A stretch of 5,489 nt of DNA, taken from positions 1-5,489 of the forward strand of contig JAHIEB010000056.1 of the NCBI GenBank assembly GCA_018894075.1, given 5' to 3'. The position numbers were made by a program, and so were the translations under genes. Shown here one piece after another: positions 1 through 4,313 of this stretch. Position 1 is the first letter of the stretch, and every line of letters begins with the position of its first letter. The stretch comes from Patescibacteria group bacterium (GTDB lineage Bacteria > Patescibacteriota > Minisyncoccia > Minisyncoccales > Staskawiczbacteraceae). The notes beneath the pieces are model-generated. The model had not been told where the DNA came from and made no database searches. It saw only the letters and a program-made list of their open reading frames with translations.

Positions 1-65
1 CTGATATTTAACTGTTTTATCAGTCTTTTTACCAATAAATATCCAATTTTAATTGGATATTTCAA
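1..65 (-). CDS. Start of an unidentified CDS (partial; C-terminus outside window)
   Basis: Only the first 21 codons are present. They read from a TTG at 65-63 to the window edge without a stop (MKYPIKIGYLLVKRLIKQLNI when the TTG is read as Met). The start is chosen because GGGAGG at 76-71 lies five bases upstream, the best SD sequence in the window. No ATG or GTG occurs in this stretch in the frame. The peptide is basic with alternating hydrophobics and could be the start of a membrane-associated or a small basic protein; I do not recognise it. In many bacteria rpmG is followed by secE and nusG, but this N-terminus does not look clearly like SecE. A perfect palindrome (37-62) overlaps codons 2-10, so translation may be controlled by mRNA structure. 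The gene is separated from rpmG by a terminator. Confidence 0.5.
   Translation of the reverse strand, partial: MKYPIKIGYLLVKRLIKQLNI
37..62. repeat. 26-bp perfect palindrome over a start region
   Basis: The arms AAATATCCAATT (37-48) and AATTGGATATTT (51-62) are perfect reverse complements of 12 bases around a 2-base centre. The palindrome begins one base after the TTG start codon of the partial gene at 65-1. Neither strand has a T-tract after it, so it is a poor intrinsic terminator. It could be a protein operator or an mRNA hairpin that affects initiation; the sequence alone does not decide. Confidence 0.6.
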
Positions 66-70
66 TGTTT

Positions 71-76
71 CCTCCC
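71..76 (-). promoter_or_regulatory. Strong Shine-Dalgarno for the partial TTG-start gene
   Basis: On the minus strand GGGAGG is followed by AAACA and then TTG. This spacing and match to the anti-SD are ideal and decide the start of the partial CDS. It stands out because the other genes here have weak or no SD sequences. Confidence 0.6.
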
Positions 77-128
77 AATACCCTTAAAAGCCCTATTTTT
101 ACGACTACGCCATATATTGCAGGTATGT

Positions 129-155
129 CAAAAGGGGGTTATTTACCCCCTTTTG
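129..155 (-). terminator. Intrinsic terminator after rpmG
   Basis: Reverse-complementary arms CAAAAGGGGG and CCCCCTTTTG (129-138 and 146-155), plus one more T-A pair, make an 11-bp stem with a 5-base loop. The G/C core next to A and T runs gives a terminator shape on either strand. With all genes on the minus strand it most likely ends the tRNA-Tyr to rpmG transcript, about 50 bases after the rpmG stop. The 3' T run on the minus strand is short (TTTT), so efficiency is uncertain. Confidence 0.75.
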
Positions 156-178
156 TTTACGCTTTTGTTCTTAATTAC

Positions 179-201
179 ATCACAAACTTGTGATTTGTCA
201 C
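179..201 (-). other. Two overlapping small inverted repeats after rpmG
   Basis: ATCACAA (179-185) and TTGTGAT (188-194) form a 7-bp inverted repeat with a 2-base centre. GTGA (190-193) can instead pair with TCAC (198-201). The two pairings share bases, so only one can form in RNA. They lie just downstream of the rpmG stop and upstream of the terminator. Function is unknown, and chance is possible in AT-rich DNA. Confidence 0.25.
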
Positions 202-205
202 CTAC

Positions 206-367
206 CTATTTGCGACCTTCTTTATGTAACGTATGCTTCTTACACCTTTTGCAGAACTTCTTCATCTGAAGCTTTTCTTCTGCTACTTTTTTGGACTTCT
301 TGGTGAAGTAGTTTATCTCTTTGCAGGCTGTGCATTGTATTTTAGAAAATGCTTTCTTTTTTGCCAT
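206..367 (-). CDS. rpmG: Large-subunit ribosomal protein bL33
   Basis: This 53-residue protein is a component of the 50S ribosomal subunit, bound near the E site. It starts MAKKKAFSKIQCTAC and ends with a Lys-rich stretch followed by TAG at 208-206. The paired cysteines C12/C15 (CTAC) and C39/C42 (CKRC) are the zinc-ribbon ligands of the zinc-binding bL33 form. The segment KKFCKRCKKHTLHKE is characteristic of the family, and the length is normal. The ATG lies 21 bases after the 3' end of tRNA-Thr. The leader is A-rich with no SD, so the gene is probably expressed from the tRNA transcript after tRNA processing. In many bacteria rpmG sits beside tRNA genes and upstream of secE-nusG; here a terminator follows instead. 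Confidence 0.95.
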   Translation of the reverse strand: MAKKKAFSKIQCTACKEINYFTKKSKKVAEEKLQMKKFCKRCKKHTLHKEGRK

Positions 368-388
368 ATGTTTTGTTTAATTTGTCTG

Positions 389-461
389 AGCCGATGGCCA
401 GATTTGCACTGGCGACCTTTCCCTTACCATGGGAGTGCTCTACTGGCTGAGCTACATCGGC
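389..461 (-). tRNA. trnT-GGU: tRNA-Thr (anticodon GGT)
   Basis: This is a 73-base cloverleaf. The acceptor stem GCCGATG/CATCGGC has 7 perfect pairs, and the D stem GCTC/GAGC and T stem GCCAG/CTGGC are also perfect. The anticodon loop ATGGTAA reads GGT at 34-36, which decodes ACC and ACT. The anticodon stem has four pairs plus a C27-A43 mismatch. The discriminator is T and no CCA is encoded, so a CCA-adding enzyme is needed. Two conserved elbow positions are changed: A at 18 instead of G, and G at 55 instead of T (T-loop TGCAAAT). The 19-56 G-C and 15-48 G-C pairs are kept. The gene lies 8 bases after the HTH-gene stop and just upstream of rpmG, consistent with processing from a shared transcript. 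Confidence 0.93.
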
Positions 462-469
462 ACATTATT

Positions 470-1240
470 TTAAATAAATTCTTCTATCCACCTTTTAATT
501 TGCTCAAGCAGTTTTTTGTCGGAGTATCTAATATGGACCAATCCGTACGGCATTTTATTAATCTTTTCTTTTTTGAAATCCGTTCTTACGTACGGCTTTA
601 TAAACTGCGACTCTGGGATTTTTGTCAGTGCCGACCAAAACGATTTAAGGGAAGGGACATCTTGGTTGCAATAACAGTAAAGTTGCACCCTTAGGCGGTC
701 TTCCTTCACCATGCATATCTGTCTTAAAAACCTCACAAACAGACCGACCATGCGCGGATCACTGTTGGCAAGATCAACGGTGCTAAAGCGCTTGGCTCCC
801 TCGGCCCAATAAAGCATAATTCCCGCTGTCTTCAATGTTTTTTCCTTTGTGCTCAAATGTGGCTTGGGGCAGAAGCTGAGCGCTTGTTTCGAATATTTTA
901 TCTCATTGCTTTCTTTTGGCAGCCGTCGTGCCAACCCACAACCCTTCATAAACCGATAAACGCTGGAGCTTTTCCTATTAAACATCCTTCCAATATCTTC
1001 TGCGCTCAATCCTTTAGAATAATACAAATCTTTAATCTGCCCTATATCGAATTGCTTTGGAAGGTTGGGCTTCAAACCCCAGTATCCTACAAACCCTGCT
1101 TCGCATCTCGGCCGGGTGGGTATATTGTATTTTCCCATCCAATATCTCACCCCGTTGCGGCTAATCCCCTGCCTGACTGCAATTTTATCTAAAGATAAGC
1201 CACCCGTATATAGTTTTGTAAGTTCTTCTTTTGAAAGCAT
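470..1240 (-). CDS. HTH protein with LAGLIDADG-like C-terminal domain, nested between tRNAs
   Basis: This 256-residue protein has no assigned function. Residues 3-42 (KEELTKLYTGGLSLDKIA, then VRYWMGKYNIP) form a helix-turn-helix of the type in transposase- and homing-endonuclease-associated DNA-binding domains. Residues about 66-105 (IKDLYYSKGLSAEDIGRMF) look like a second one. After a basic linker, residues 136-175 carry AGIMLYWAEGAKR, a conserved NSDP (159-162) and an amphipathic helix. This recalls stand-alone LAGLIDADG-like proteins, but the motif is two residues longer than canonical and a metal-binding acid (E147) is only a guess. A frame-open extension to 1345 merely translates tRNA-Tyr, so the ATG at 1240-1238 is taken. 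There is no SD: the ATG directly follows the tRNA discriminator, and the TAA lies 8 bases before tRNA-Thr. It could be a homing-type element or a domesticated regulator. Confidence 0.75.
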   Translation of the reverse strand: MLSKEELTKLYTGGLSLDKIAVRQGISRNGVRYWMGKYNIPTRPRCEAGFVGYWGLKPNLPKQFDIGQIKDLYYSKGLSAEDIGRMFNRKSSSVYRFMKGCGLARRLPKESNEIKYSKQALSFCPKPHLSTKEKTLKTAGIMLYWAEGAKRFSTVDLANSDPRMVGLFVRFLRQICMVKEDRLRVQLYCYCNQDVPSLKSFWSALTKIPESQFIKPYVRTDFKKEKINKMPYGLVHIRYSDKKLLEQIKRWIEEFI

Positions 1241-1324
1241 TGGGTGCGAGTGGAGTTGAACCACCTGGGTCCAGTGGACAAAGGATTTACAGTCCTTCCC
1301 CGCGCCGTACGGGACTACGCACCC
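1241..1324 (-). tRNA. trnY-GUA: tRNA-Tyr (anticodon GTA), long variable arm
   Basis: This 84-base tRNA is class II. The acceptor stem GGGTGCG/CGCACCC has 7 pairs. The anticodon stem AAGGA/TCCTT encloses CTGTAAA, giving anticodon GTA for Tyr. The variable arm of about 15 bases has a GTCC/GGAC stem, as expected for bacterial tRNA-Tyr. The T stem GGTGG/CCACT (one G-T) carries the normal loop TTCAACT. The D arm is short and pairs through CCC/GGG. The discriminator is A and CCA is not encoded. A promoter ends only a few bases upstream. The base after the discriminator is the A of the next gene's ATG. Confidence 0.95.
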
Positions 1325-1335
1325 CAGCTCAATAA

Positions 1336-1364
1336 ACTTTAGCACAAAAAATATTACTTTTCAA
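1336..1364 (-). promoter_or_regulatory. Promoter for the tRNA-Tyr/HTH/tRNA-Thr/rpmG unit
   Basis: On the minus strand TTGAAA (1364-1359, 5/6 of the -35 consensus) is followed by 17 bases and TAAAGT (1341-1336, 4/6 of the -10 consensus). The -10 is preceded by an extended TGC. The predicted start, near 1329, is only about five bases before G1 of tRNA-Tyr. The -35 overlaps the last codons of trmD and the stop codon lies in the spacer, so the tRNA operon's promoter is embedded in the gene upstream. No terminator separates trmD from the tRNA, so read-through from trmD may also contribute. Confidence 0.6.
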
Positions 1365-2013
1365 TGACCTTCTTATTCTTCTCCCTCCAGGCCTGTATCT
1401 CCTTGTGGTTCCCGGAAATTAAAACCTTAGGCACTCTCCAGTTTACTCCTCTTTCAGGAGAAAAAACATCCGGTCTTGTATACTGGGCATATTCCACAAA
1501 CCCAGCCCCTCTTAACCTTTCTTTTAAAAGGTCCTCTTTTCCTATTACTCCTGGGATTAGCCGGGATATTGTTTCAATAACCACCATTGCCGGAAGCTCA
1601 CCTCCCATTAAGTCGTACTCCCCTATTGATAGATTTAAGTCAGAGATGTTCTTTGCCACTCTCTCATCCACCCCCTCATACCTTCCGCAGATAAAAACAA
1701 GCTGGTCATATTTTTTCAAGTCATTGGCTGCTTTCTGGTTAAACTTCTTTCCCCTTGGAGTAAACAGTATTACCTTTGACTTTCCTTTCTTTATCTTCTT
1801 AATAGCCTTGAAAACAGGCTCTATTTTCATTACCATTCCCAAACCCCCGCCAAAAGGCTTATCATCAACCTTTCTGTGCTTATCAGTCGTATAATCTCTT
1901 AAATTATGTATCTTGACTGAAATAAGGCGCTTTTGTATGGCCTTCTTTATTAAAGACTCCTCAAAGTATCCTTTGAATATGTTGGGGAATATGGTTAATA
2001 TCTCAAATTTCAT
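1354..2013 (-). CDS. trmD: tRNA (guanine-N1)-methyltransferase TrmD
   Basis: TrmD transfers a methyl group from S-adenosylmethionine to N1 of G37, next to the anticodon of tRNAs that read CNN and some other codons, preventing +1 frameshifting. It acts as a cytoplasmic dimer with a trefoil-knot (SPOUT) fold. The 219 residues carry the family signatures in order: VDDKPFGGGLGMV (49-61), ILFTPRGKKFNQ (82-93), ICGRYEGVDERV (108-119) and SIGEYDLMGGELPAM (129-143). RLIPGV follows at 151-156 (its Arg matches the catalytic Arg of the E. coli enzyme), then EYAQYTRP (174-181) and VPKVLISGNH (194-203). E174 stands where E. coli has the catalytic Asp; Glu is also seen there in Firmicutes. A short insert after YTRPDVF lengthens that loop. 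The enzyme is shorter than E. coli TrmD (about 255). The ATG at 2013 is the only sensible start and lacks a clear SD. Confidence 0.97.
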   Translation of the reverse strand: MKFEILTIFPNIFKGYFEESLIKKAIQKRLISVKIHNLRDYTTDKHRKVDDKPFGGGLGMVMKIEPVFKAIKKIKKGKSKVILFTPRGKKFNQKAANDLKKYDQLVFICGRYEGVDERVAKNISDLNLSIGEYDLMGGELPAMVVIETISRLIPGVIGKEDLLKERLRGAGFVEYAQYTRPDVFSPERGVNWRVPKVLISGNHKEIQAWREKNKKVIEK

Positions 2014-2020
2014 AGCCCAT

Positions 2021-2053
2021 AAAACGAAAACCGTACTATCATCATAGCACGGC
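2021..2053 (-). terminator. Intrinsic terminator-like hairpin between khpA and trmD
   Basis: On the minus strand GCCGTGCTAT pairs with ATAGTACGGT around a GATG loop: ten pairs including two G-T. TTTTCGTTTT follows, a broken T-tract. It lies 23 bases after the khpA stop and would end or attenuate the rpmF-nusB-rnc-rpsP-khpA transcript before trmD. Its GC core is weaker than that of the hairpin at 129-155, so partial read-through is likely. Confidence 0.55.
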
Positions 2054-2070
2054 CCTCGTTATCATGTAAA
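2041..2070 (-). promoter_or_regulatory. Candidate trmD promoter overlapping the hairpin
   Basis: On the minus strand TTTACA (2070-2065, 5/6) is followed by 18 bases and TATGAT (2046-2041, 5/6), the latter preceded by an extended TGC. The start would be near 2034, giving trmD a leader of about 20 bases. The -10 lies in the upper stem and loop of the terminator-like hairpin, so a new transcript would lack most of the stem and escape termination. Confidence 0.45.
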
Positions 2071-2075
2071 TTTAA

Positions 2076-2393
2076 TTACAAAGTGATATTGTCAATCTCG
2101 TCTGAAGATTTCTTCTCTTCAGGTGTCCTTTGAACACGACCGCCCTCCGGCTCTTCAATCTTCAAATTGACTCTGGCATGGTTCTTAAGACCAACAATTC
2201 TTACCAAGTTTCTAATTGCCTTGGCAGTTGATCCCTCTCTCCCGATGATTTGACCCATATCTTCTGGGTGTACTTTCAAGGAAAGCAGAACGCCCATTTC
2301 GTCAACTTTTCTGTCTACTTCCACAGCCTTTGGGTTATCTACTAGCGATTTCACTAGAAATTCAAGGAACTCCTTGTCATTTTCTTTTGCCAT
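2076..2393 (-). CDS. khpA: KH-domain RNA-binding protein (KhpA/YlqC family)
   Basis: KhpA proteins are small cytoplasmic single-KH RNA-binding proteins; in Gram-positive bacteria KhpA partners KhpB and affects cell division and RNA fate. The 105 residues begin with the family-type EFLEFLVKSLVDNPKAVEV. They then carry a KH core with the GxxG loop GREG at 51-54 within HPEDMGQIIGREGSTAKAIR, followed by RIVGLKNHARVNLKIEEP. The normal length is about 75-80, so residues 82-105 form an acidic, probably disordered tail. The gene follows rpsP, the conserved order in many bacteria, but rimM is not between it and trmD. The ATG at 2393 has no SD; the 71-base gap to rpsP contains an isolated perfect -10 (TATAAT). 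Confidence 0.93.
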   Translation of the reverse strand: MAKENDKEFLEFLVKSLVDNPKAVEVDRKVDEMGVLLSLKVHPEDMGQIIGREGSTAKAIRNLVRIVGLKNHARVNLKIEEPEGGRVQRTPEEKKSSDEIDNITL

Positions 2394-2449
2394 ATTCTAT
2401 CAATAACGTATTTTGGTAGCCCGACCTTTCTGTATTCTATGAATCAGAT

Positions 2450-2455
2450 ATTATA
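2450..2455 (-). promoter_or_regulatory. Possible internal promoter (-10 only) before khpA
   Basis: The minus strand reads TATAAT, a perfect -10, just after the rpsP stop and about 57 bases before khpA. No convincing -35 lies 16-18 bases upstream (best match 3/6) and there is no extended TG. In AT-rich spacer DNA this may be chance; it would allow khpA to be made apart from rpsP. Confidence 0.25.
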
Positions 2456-2464
2456 TGCTACTAA

Positions 2465-2815
2465 TTATACTTTACTACCTTCTGGCTGCTTGTCAACATC
2501 TACTACCGGTTTTTCTACAGCAGGCGCAGCCGGAGACACAACCTCCTTCTTCTTCATCTTAATAGCAACCTTTGTCCCTTCTATCACCTTTTCTTTTATT
2601 AAAAGGTTCTTAACGCTGTCTGAAGGCTGGGCCCCTTTGGAAATCCAGTATTTGATTCTTTCTGCGTTCAAAACCACTTTTTTGGTCAAGGGACTTTTAG
2701 AACCTAAAATCTCTGTGCATTTTCCAGCACTGGCAGACCTTCTCTTATCTACAACCACAATCCTAAATGTGGGCTGATTCTTCTTTCCTATTCTTGTAAA
2801 TCGTATTACTAACAT
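2465..2815 (-). CDS. rpsP: Small-subunit ribosomal protein bS16
   Basis: bS16 is a 30S subunit protein that binds 16S rRNA early and helps fold the 5' and central domains during assembly. The 116 residues start MLVIRFTRIGKKNQPTFRIV and include VVDKRRSASAGK (21-32) and ERIKYWISKGAQPSDSVKNLL (52-72), which are unmistakable for the family. The usual length is about 80-90. Residues from about 90 onward form a Pro/Ala/Val-rich tail with Lys and Asp/Glu, probably disordered. The ATG is 40 bases after rnc; that gap is very AT-rich with no SD and no convincing promoter, so co-transcription with rnc is assumed. khpA follows, matching the common rpsP-khpA order. Confidence 0.96.
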   Translation of the reverse strand: MLVIRFTRIGKKNQPTFRIVVVDKRRSASAGKCTEILGSKSPLTKKVVLNAERIKYWISKGAQPSDSVKNLLIKEKVIEGTKVAIKMKKKEVVSPAAPAVEKPVVDVDKQPEGSKV

Positions 2816-2855
2816 GCTTATACTTTTAATATATTTTCTTAATTAAATCAATAGC

Positions 2856-3545
2856 TTACCACCCTTTTGCAACCAATGCTTTCTCTGCGGCTTTTTCTTC
2901 TGCTTCCTGCTTTGATGAGCCTTGGCCGTCAGCTATCATATCTTCGTTCAGGAAAACCCCTATAATGAACAGCTTGTCATGGTCAGGACCCCAGTCTTTG
3001 ACCACTTTGTAGGTCGGAGTTATTCCCGTTCTTTCTTGCGCTTCTTCCTGAAATCTGGACTTGGCGTCCTGGTATAGATGGTTTTCAATAATGTTCGGGA
3101 GCTTGACCAACAAACACCTCTTAATTAATTCCTCCACCTTCTTATACCCTGAATCCAGATAATAGGCGCCCATCAAGGATTCGAATGTATTGGCTAAGAT
3201 ATACTGCCTTGCCTTACCAGTCTCTTTTTCCTCTCCTTTTGACAAAAGGAGATAATCCTCCAAAGACATTTCCTTGGCCACTTCAGCCAGCATTCTGGCA
3301 TTAACCAAAGCCGCTCTCCAGTTGGTCATATCCCCCTCTGCCTTATCGGGATATTTAGAATAAAGGTATTCTGTTGTGGCAAGCTCTAAAACCGCATCTC
3401 CCAAAAACTCCAGTCTTTCATTGTGCAACAAAACAAAATCAGGATTCTCATTAAGGTAAGACCTATGGACAAAGGCTTGAGTCAATAAATCCTTGTTTTT
3501 GAACTTTATACCTAAACTTTTTTCTAGATTGGAAAAATCTTTCAT
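2856..3545 (-). CDS. rnc: Ribonuclease III
   Basis: RNase III is a cytoplasmic dimeric, Mg-dependent enzyme that cuts double-stranded RNA, releasing rRNA precursors and processing some mRNAs. The length, 229 residues, is normal. The nuclease domain (about 1-150) holds the signature NERLEFLGDAVLEL (42-55) with catalytic acids E46 and D50, and NTFESLMGAYYLD (119-131) with E122. The acid normally at position 119 (E. coli D114) is Asn here. The dsRNA-binding domain spans about 158-228 (AKSRFQEEAQERTG at 161-174, then GSSKQEAEEKAAEKAL near the end). The ATG at 3545 lies 20 bases after nusB; GGGAG occurs only two bases before it, closer than ideal. In many bacteria rnc follows rpmF through fatty-acid genes; these are absent here. 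Confidence 0.97.
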   Translation of the reverse strand: MKDFSNLEKSLGIKFKNKDLLTQAFVHRSYLNENPDFVLLHNERLEFLGDAVLELATTEYLYSKYPDKAEGDMTNWRAALVNARMLAEVAKEMSLEDYLLLSKGEEKETGKARQYILANTFESLMGAYYLDSGYKKVEELIKRCLLVKLPNIIENHLYQDAKSRFQEEAQERTGITPTYKVVKDWGPDHDKLFIIGVFLNEDMIADGQGSSKQEAEEKAAEKALVAKGW

Positions 3546-3565
3546 TGCTCCCAGCCATTGTTGAA

Positions 3566-3994
3566 TTATTTATCTAAACCCATCTCCTTAAACACGGTCC
3601 CTAAAACTCCGTTTATGAACTTGCCGGAGCTTTCTCCCCCAAAGGTTTTAGCAAGCTCAATAGCTTCGTTAATTGCCACTTTAGGAGGCACTTCGTCCTT
3701 GTTGCTGTATAAAAGCTCGAGCAGGCCTATCCTTAAAACATTTCTATCAACAATGGGAATTTGGGAAATAGGCCACTCTGGGGCCGCCTTCTCTATAATC
3801 ACATCCAGCTTTTTTAAGTGGCTGGCTACACCCGAGGCAATATCATGAACAAACTTTACATCCTCTAACCCGGGCCCGAAGTCAGCGACATTTCTATCAA
3901 GGATTTTATCTAAGTCGCCCTCTTTCATGCCGTAAAAATCCCATTCATACAAGCTCTGCATTGCGATTGACCTTGATAAATGTCTTGAGGCCAT
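3566..3994 (-). CDS. nusB: Transcription antitermination factor NusB
   Basis: NusB binds boxA RNA together with NusE (S10) in the rRNA antitermination complex, preventing early termination and aiding rRNA folding. The 142 residues match full-length family members. The N-terminal helix carries SRHLSRSIAMQSLYEWDF (3-20), with the Arg-rich start and conserved A-Q-LY. Later come IPIVDRNVLRIGLLELLY (79-96) and the highly conserved PPKVAINEAIELAKTFGGE (103-121) followed by SGKFINGVLGTVF (123-135). The ATG lies one base after the rpmF stop with no SD, so translation probably depends on ribosomes finishing rpmF. The neighbours (bL32 upstream, RNase III downstream) fit a ribosome-production operon. 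Confidence 0.96.
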   Translation of the reverse strand: MASRHLSRSIAMQSLYEWDFYGMKEGDLDKILDRNVADFGPGLEDVKFVHDIASGVASHLKKLDVIIEKAAPEWPISQIPIVDRNVLRIGLLELLYSNKDEVPPKVAINEAIELAKTFGGESSGKFINGVLGTVFKEMGLDK

Positions 3995-3995
3995 A

Positions 3996-4268
3996 TTATT
4001 TCTTTGATAAGTCCTGCGCAGATAAAGGCTTTTCCTTCTCTGTCTTTTGAATGTCTCTTTCTCTAAGCTTTCTCTCTTTCTTGGTCAGCTTTCCTAAAAC
4101 ATCAATTTCCTCCTTGCCTTTATAGTATCCGCAATTCTTGCAAACAATATGCGGTTTAATAGGCTTGTTGCATTTCTTGCACAACGTTAATCGGGGAGAA
4201 GCAATAAACAAATGCATTCTCCTCATATCTCTGGTAGAGCTGGTTTTGTGTCGTTTTGGTACTGCCAT
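3996..4268 (-). CDS. rpmF: Large-subunit ribosomal protein bL32, C-terminally extended
   Basis: bL32 is a small zinc-ribbon protein of the 50S subunit. The start MAVPKRHKTSSTRDMRR is the family hallmark, and the zinc ligands are C30/C33 (CKKC) and C43/C46 (CKNC). The usual length is 56-62 residues. Here the 90 residues include a charged tail from about residue 60 (rich in Lys and Glu), probably disordered or reaching over rRNA. A promoter with a 17-base spacer ends about 12 bases before the ATG, predicting a leader of only about five bases and no SD, so the message may be near-leaderless. nusB begins one base after the TAA, indicating tight translational coupling. Confidence 0.96.
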   Translation of the reverse strand: MAVPKRHKTSSTRDMRRMHLFIASPRLTLCKKCNKPIKPHIVCKNCGYYKGKEEIDVLGKLTKKERKLRERDIQKTEKEKPLSAQDLSKK

Positions 4269-4279
4269 AATTTGGTATA

Positions 4280-4308
4280 AGCATAACAGACAAGCGGATT
4301 TTTTGCAA
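4280..4308 (-). promoter_or_regulatory. Promoter for the rpmF-nusB-rnc-rpsP-khpA cluster
   Basis: On the minus strand TTGCAA (4308-4303, 4/6) is followed by 17 bases and TATGCT (4285-4280, 4/6), the latter preceded by an extended TGT. A start near 4273 leaves about five bases before the rpmF ATG. No terminator hairpin with a T-tract is seen between the preceding gene and this site, so read-through is possible. Confidence 0.5.
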
Positions 4309-4313
4309 TAAGG

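Noticed and set aside
103..131. A perfect -35 TTGACA on the minus strand (131-126) before the partial TTG gene.
   Set aside because: At spacing 17-18 the -10 would be GTAGTC or TAGTCG, a very poor match, and the -35 overlaps the terminator foot.
467..472. A -10-like TAAAAT overlapping the HTH stop, placed for a tRNA-Thr promoter.
   Set aside because: No -35 resembling the consensus lies 16-18 bases upstream, so tRNA-Thr is more simply processed from the tRNA-Tyr transcript.
233..694. Plus-strand frames here and opposite trmD, rpsP, nusB and the PKD gene (for example 1364-1894 and 2439-2777).
   Set aside because: They lie antisense to well-recognised genes or tRNAs and their translations show no family features.
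1241..1345. An upstream ATG extends the HTH protein by 35 residues.
   Set aside because: The extension is a translation of the tRNA-Tyr gene and its leader. The protein's HTH domain starts naturally at the ATG at 1240.
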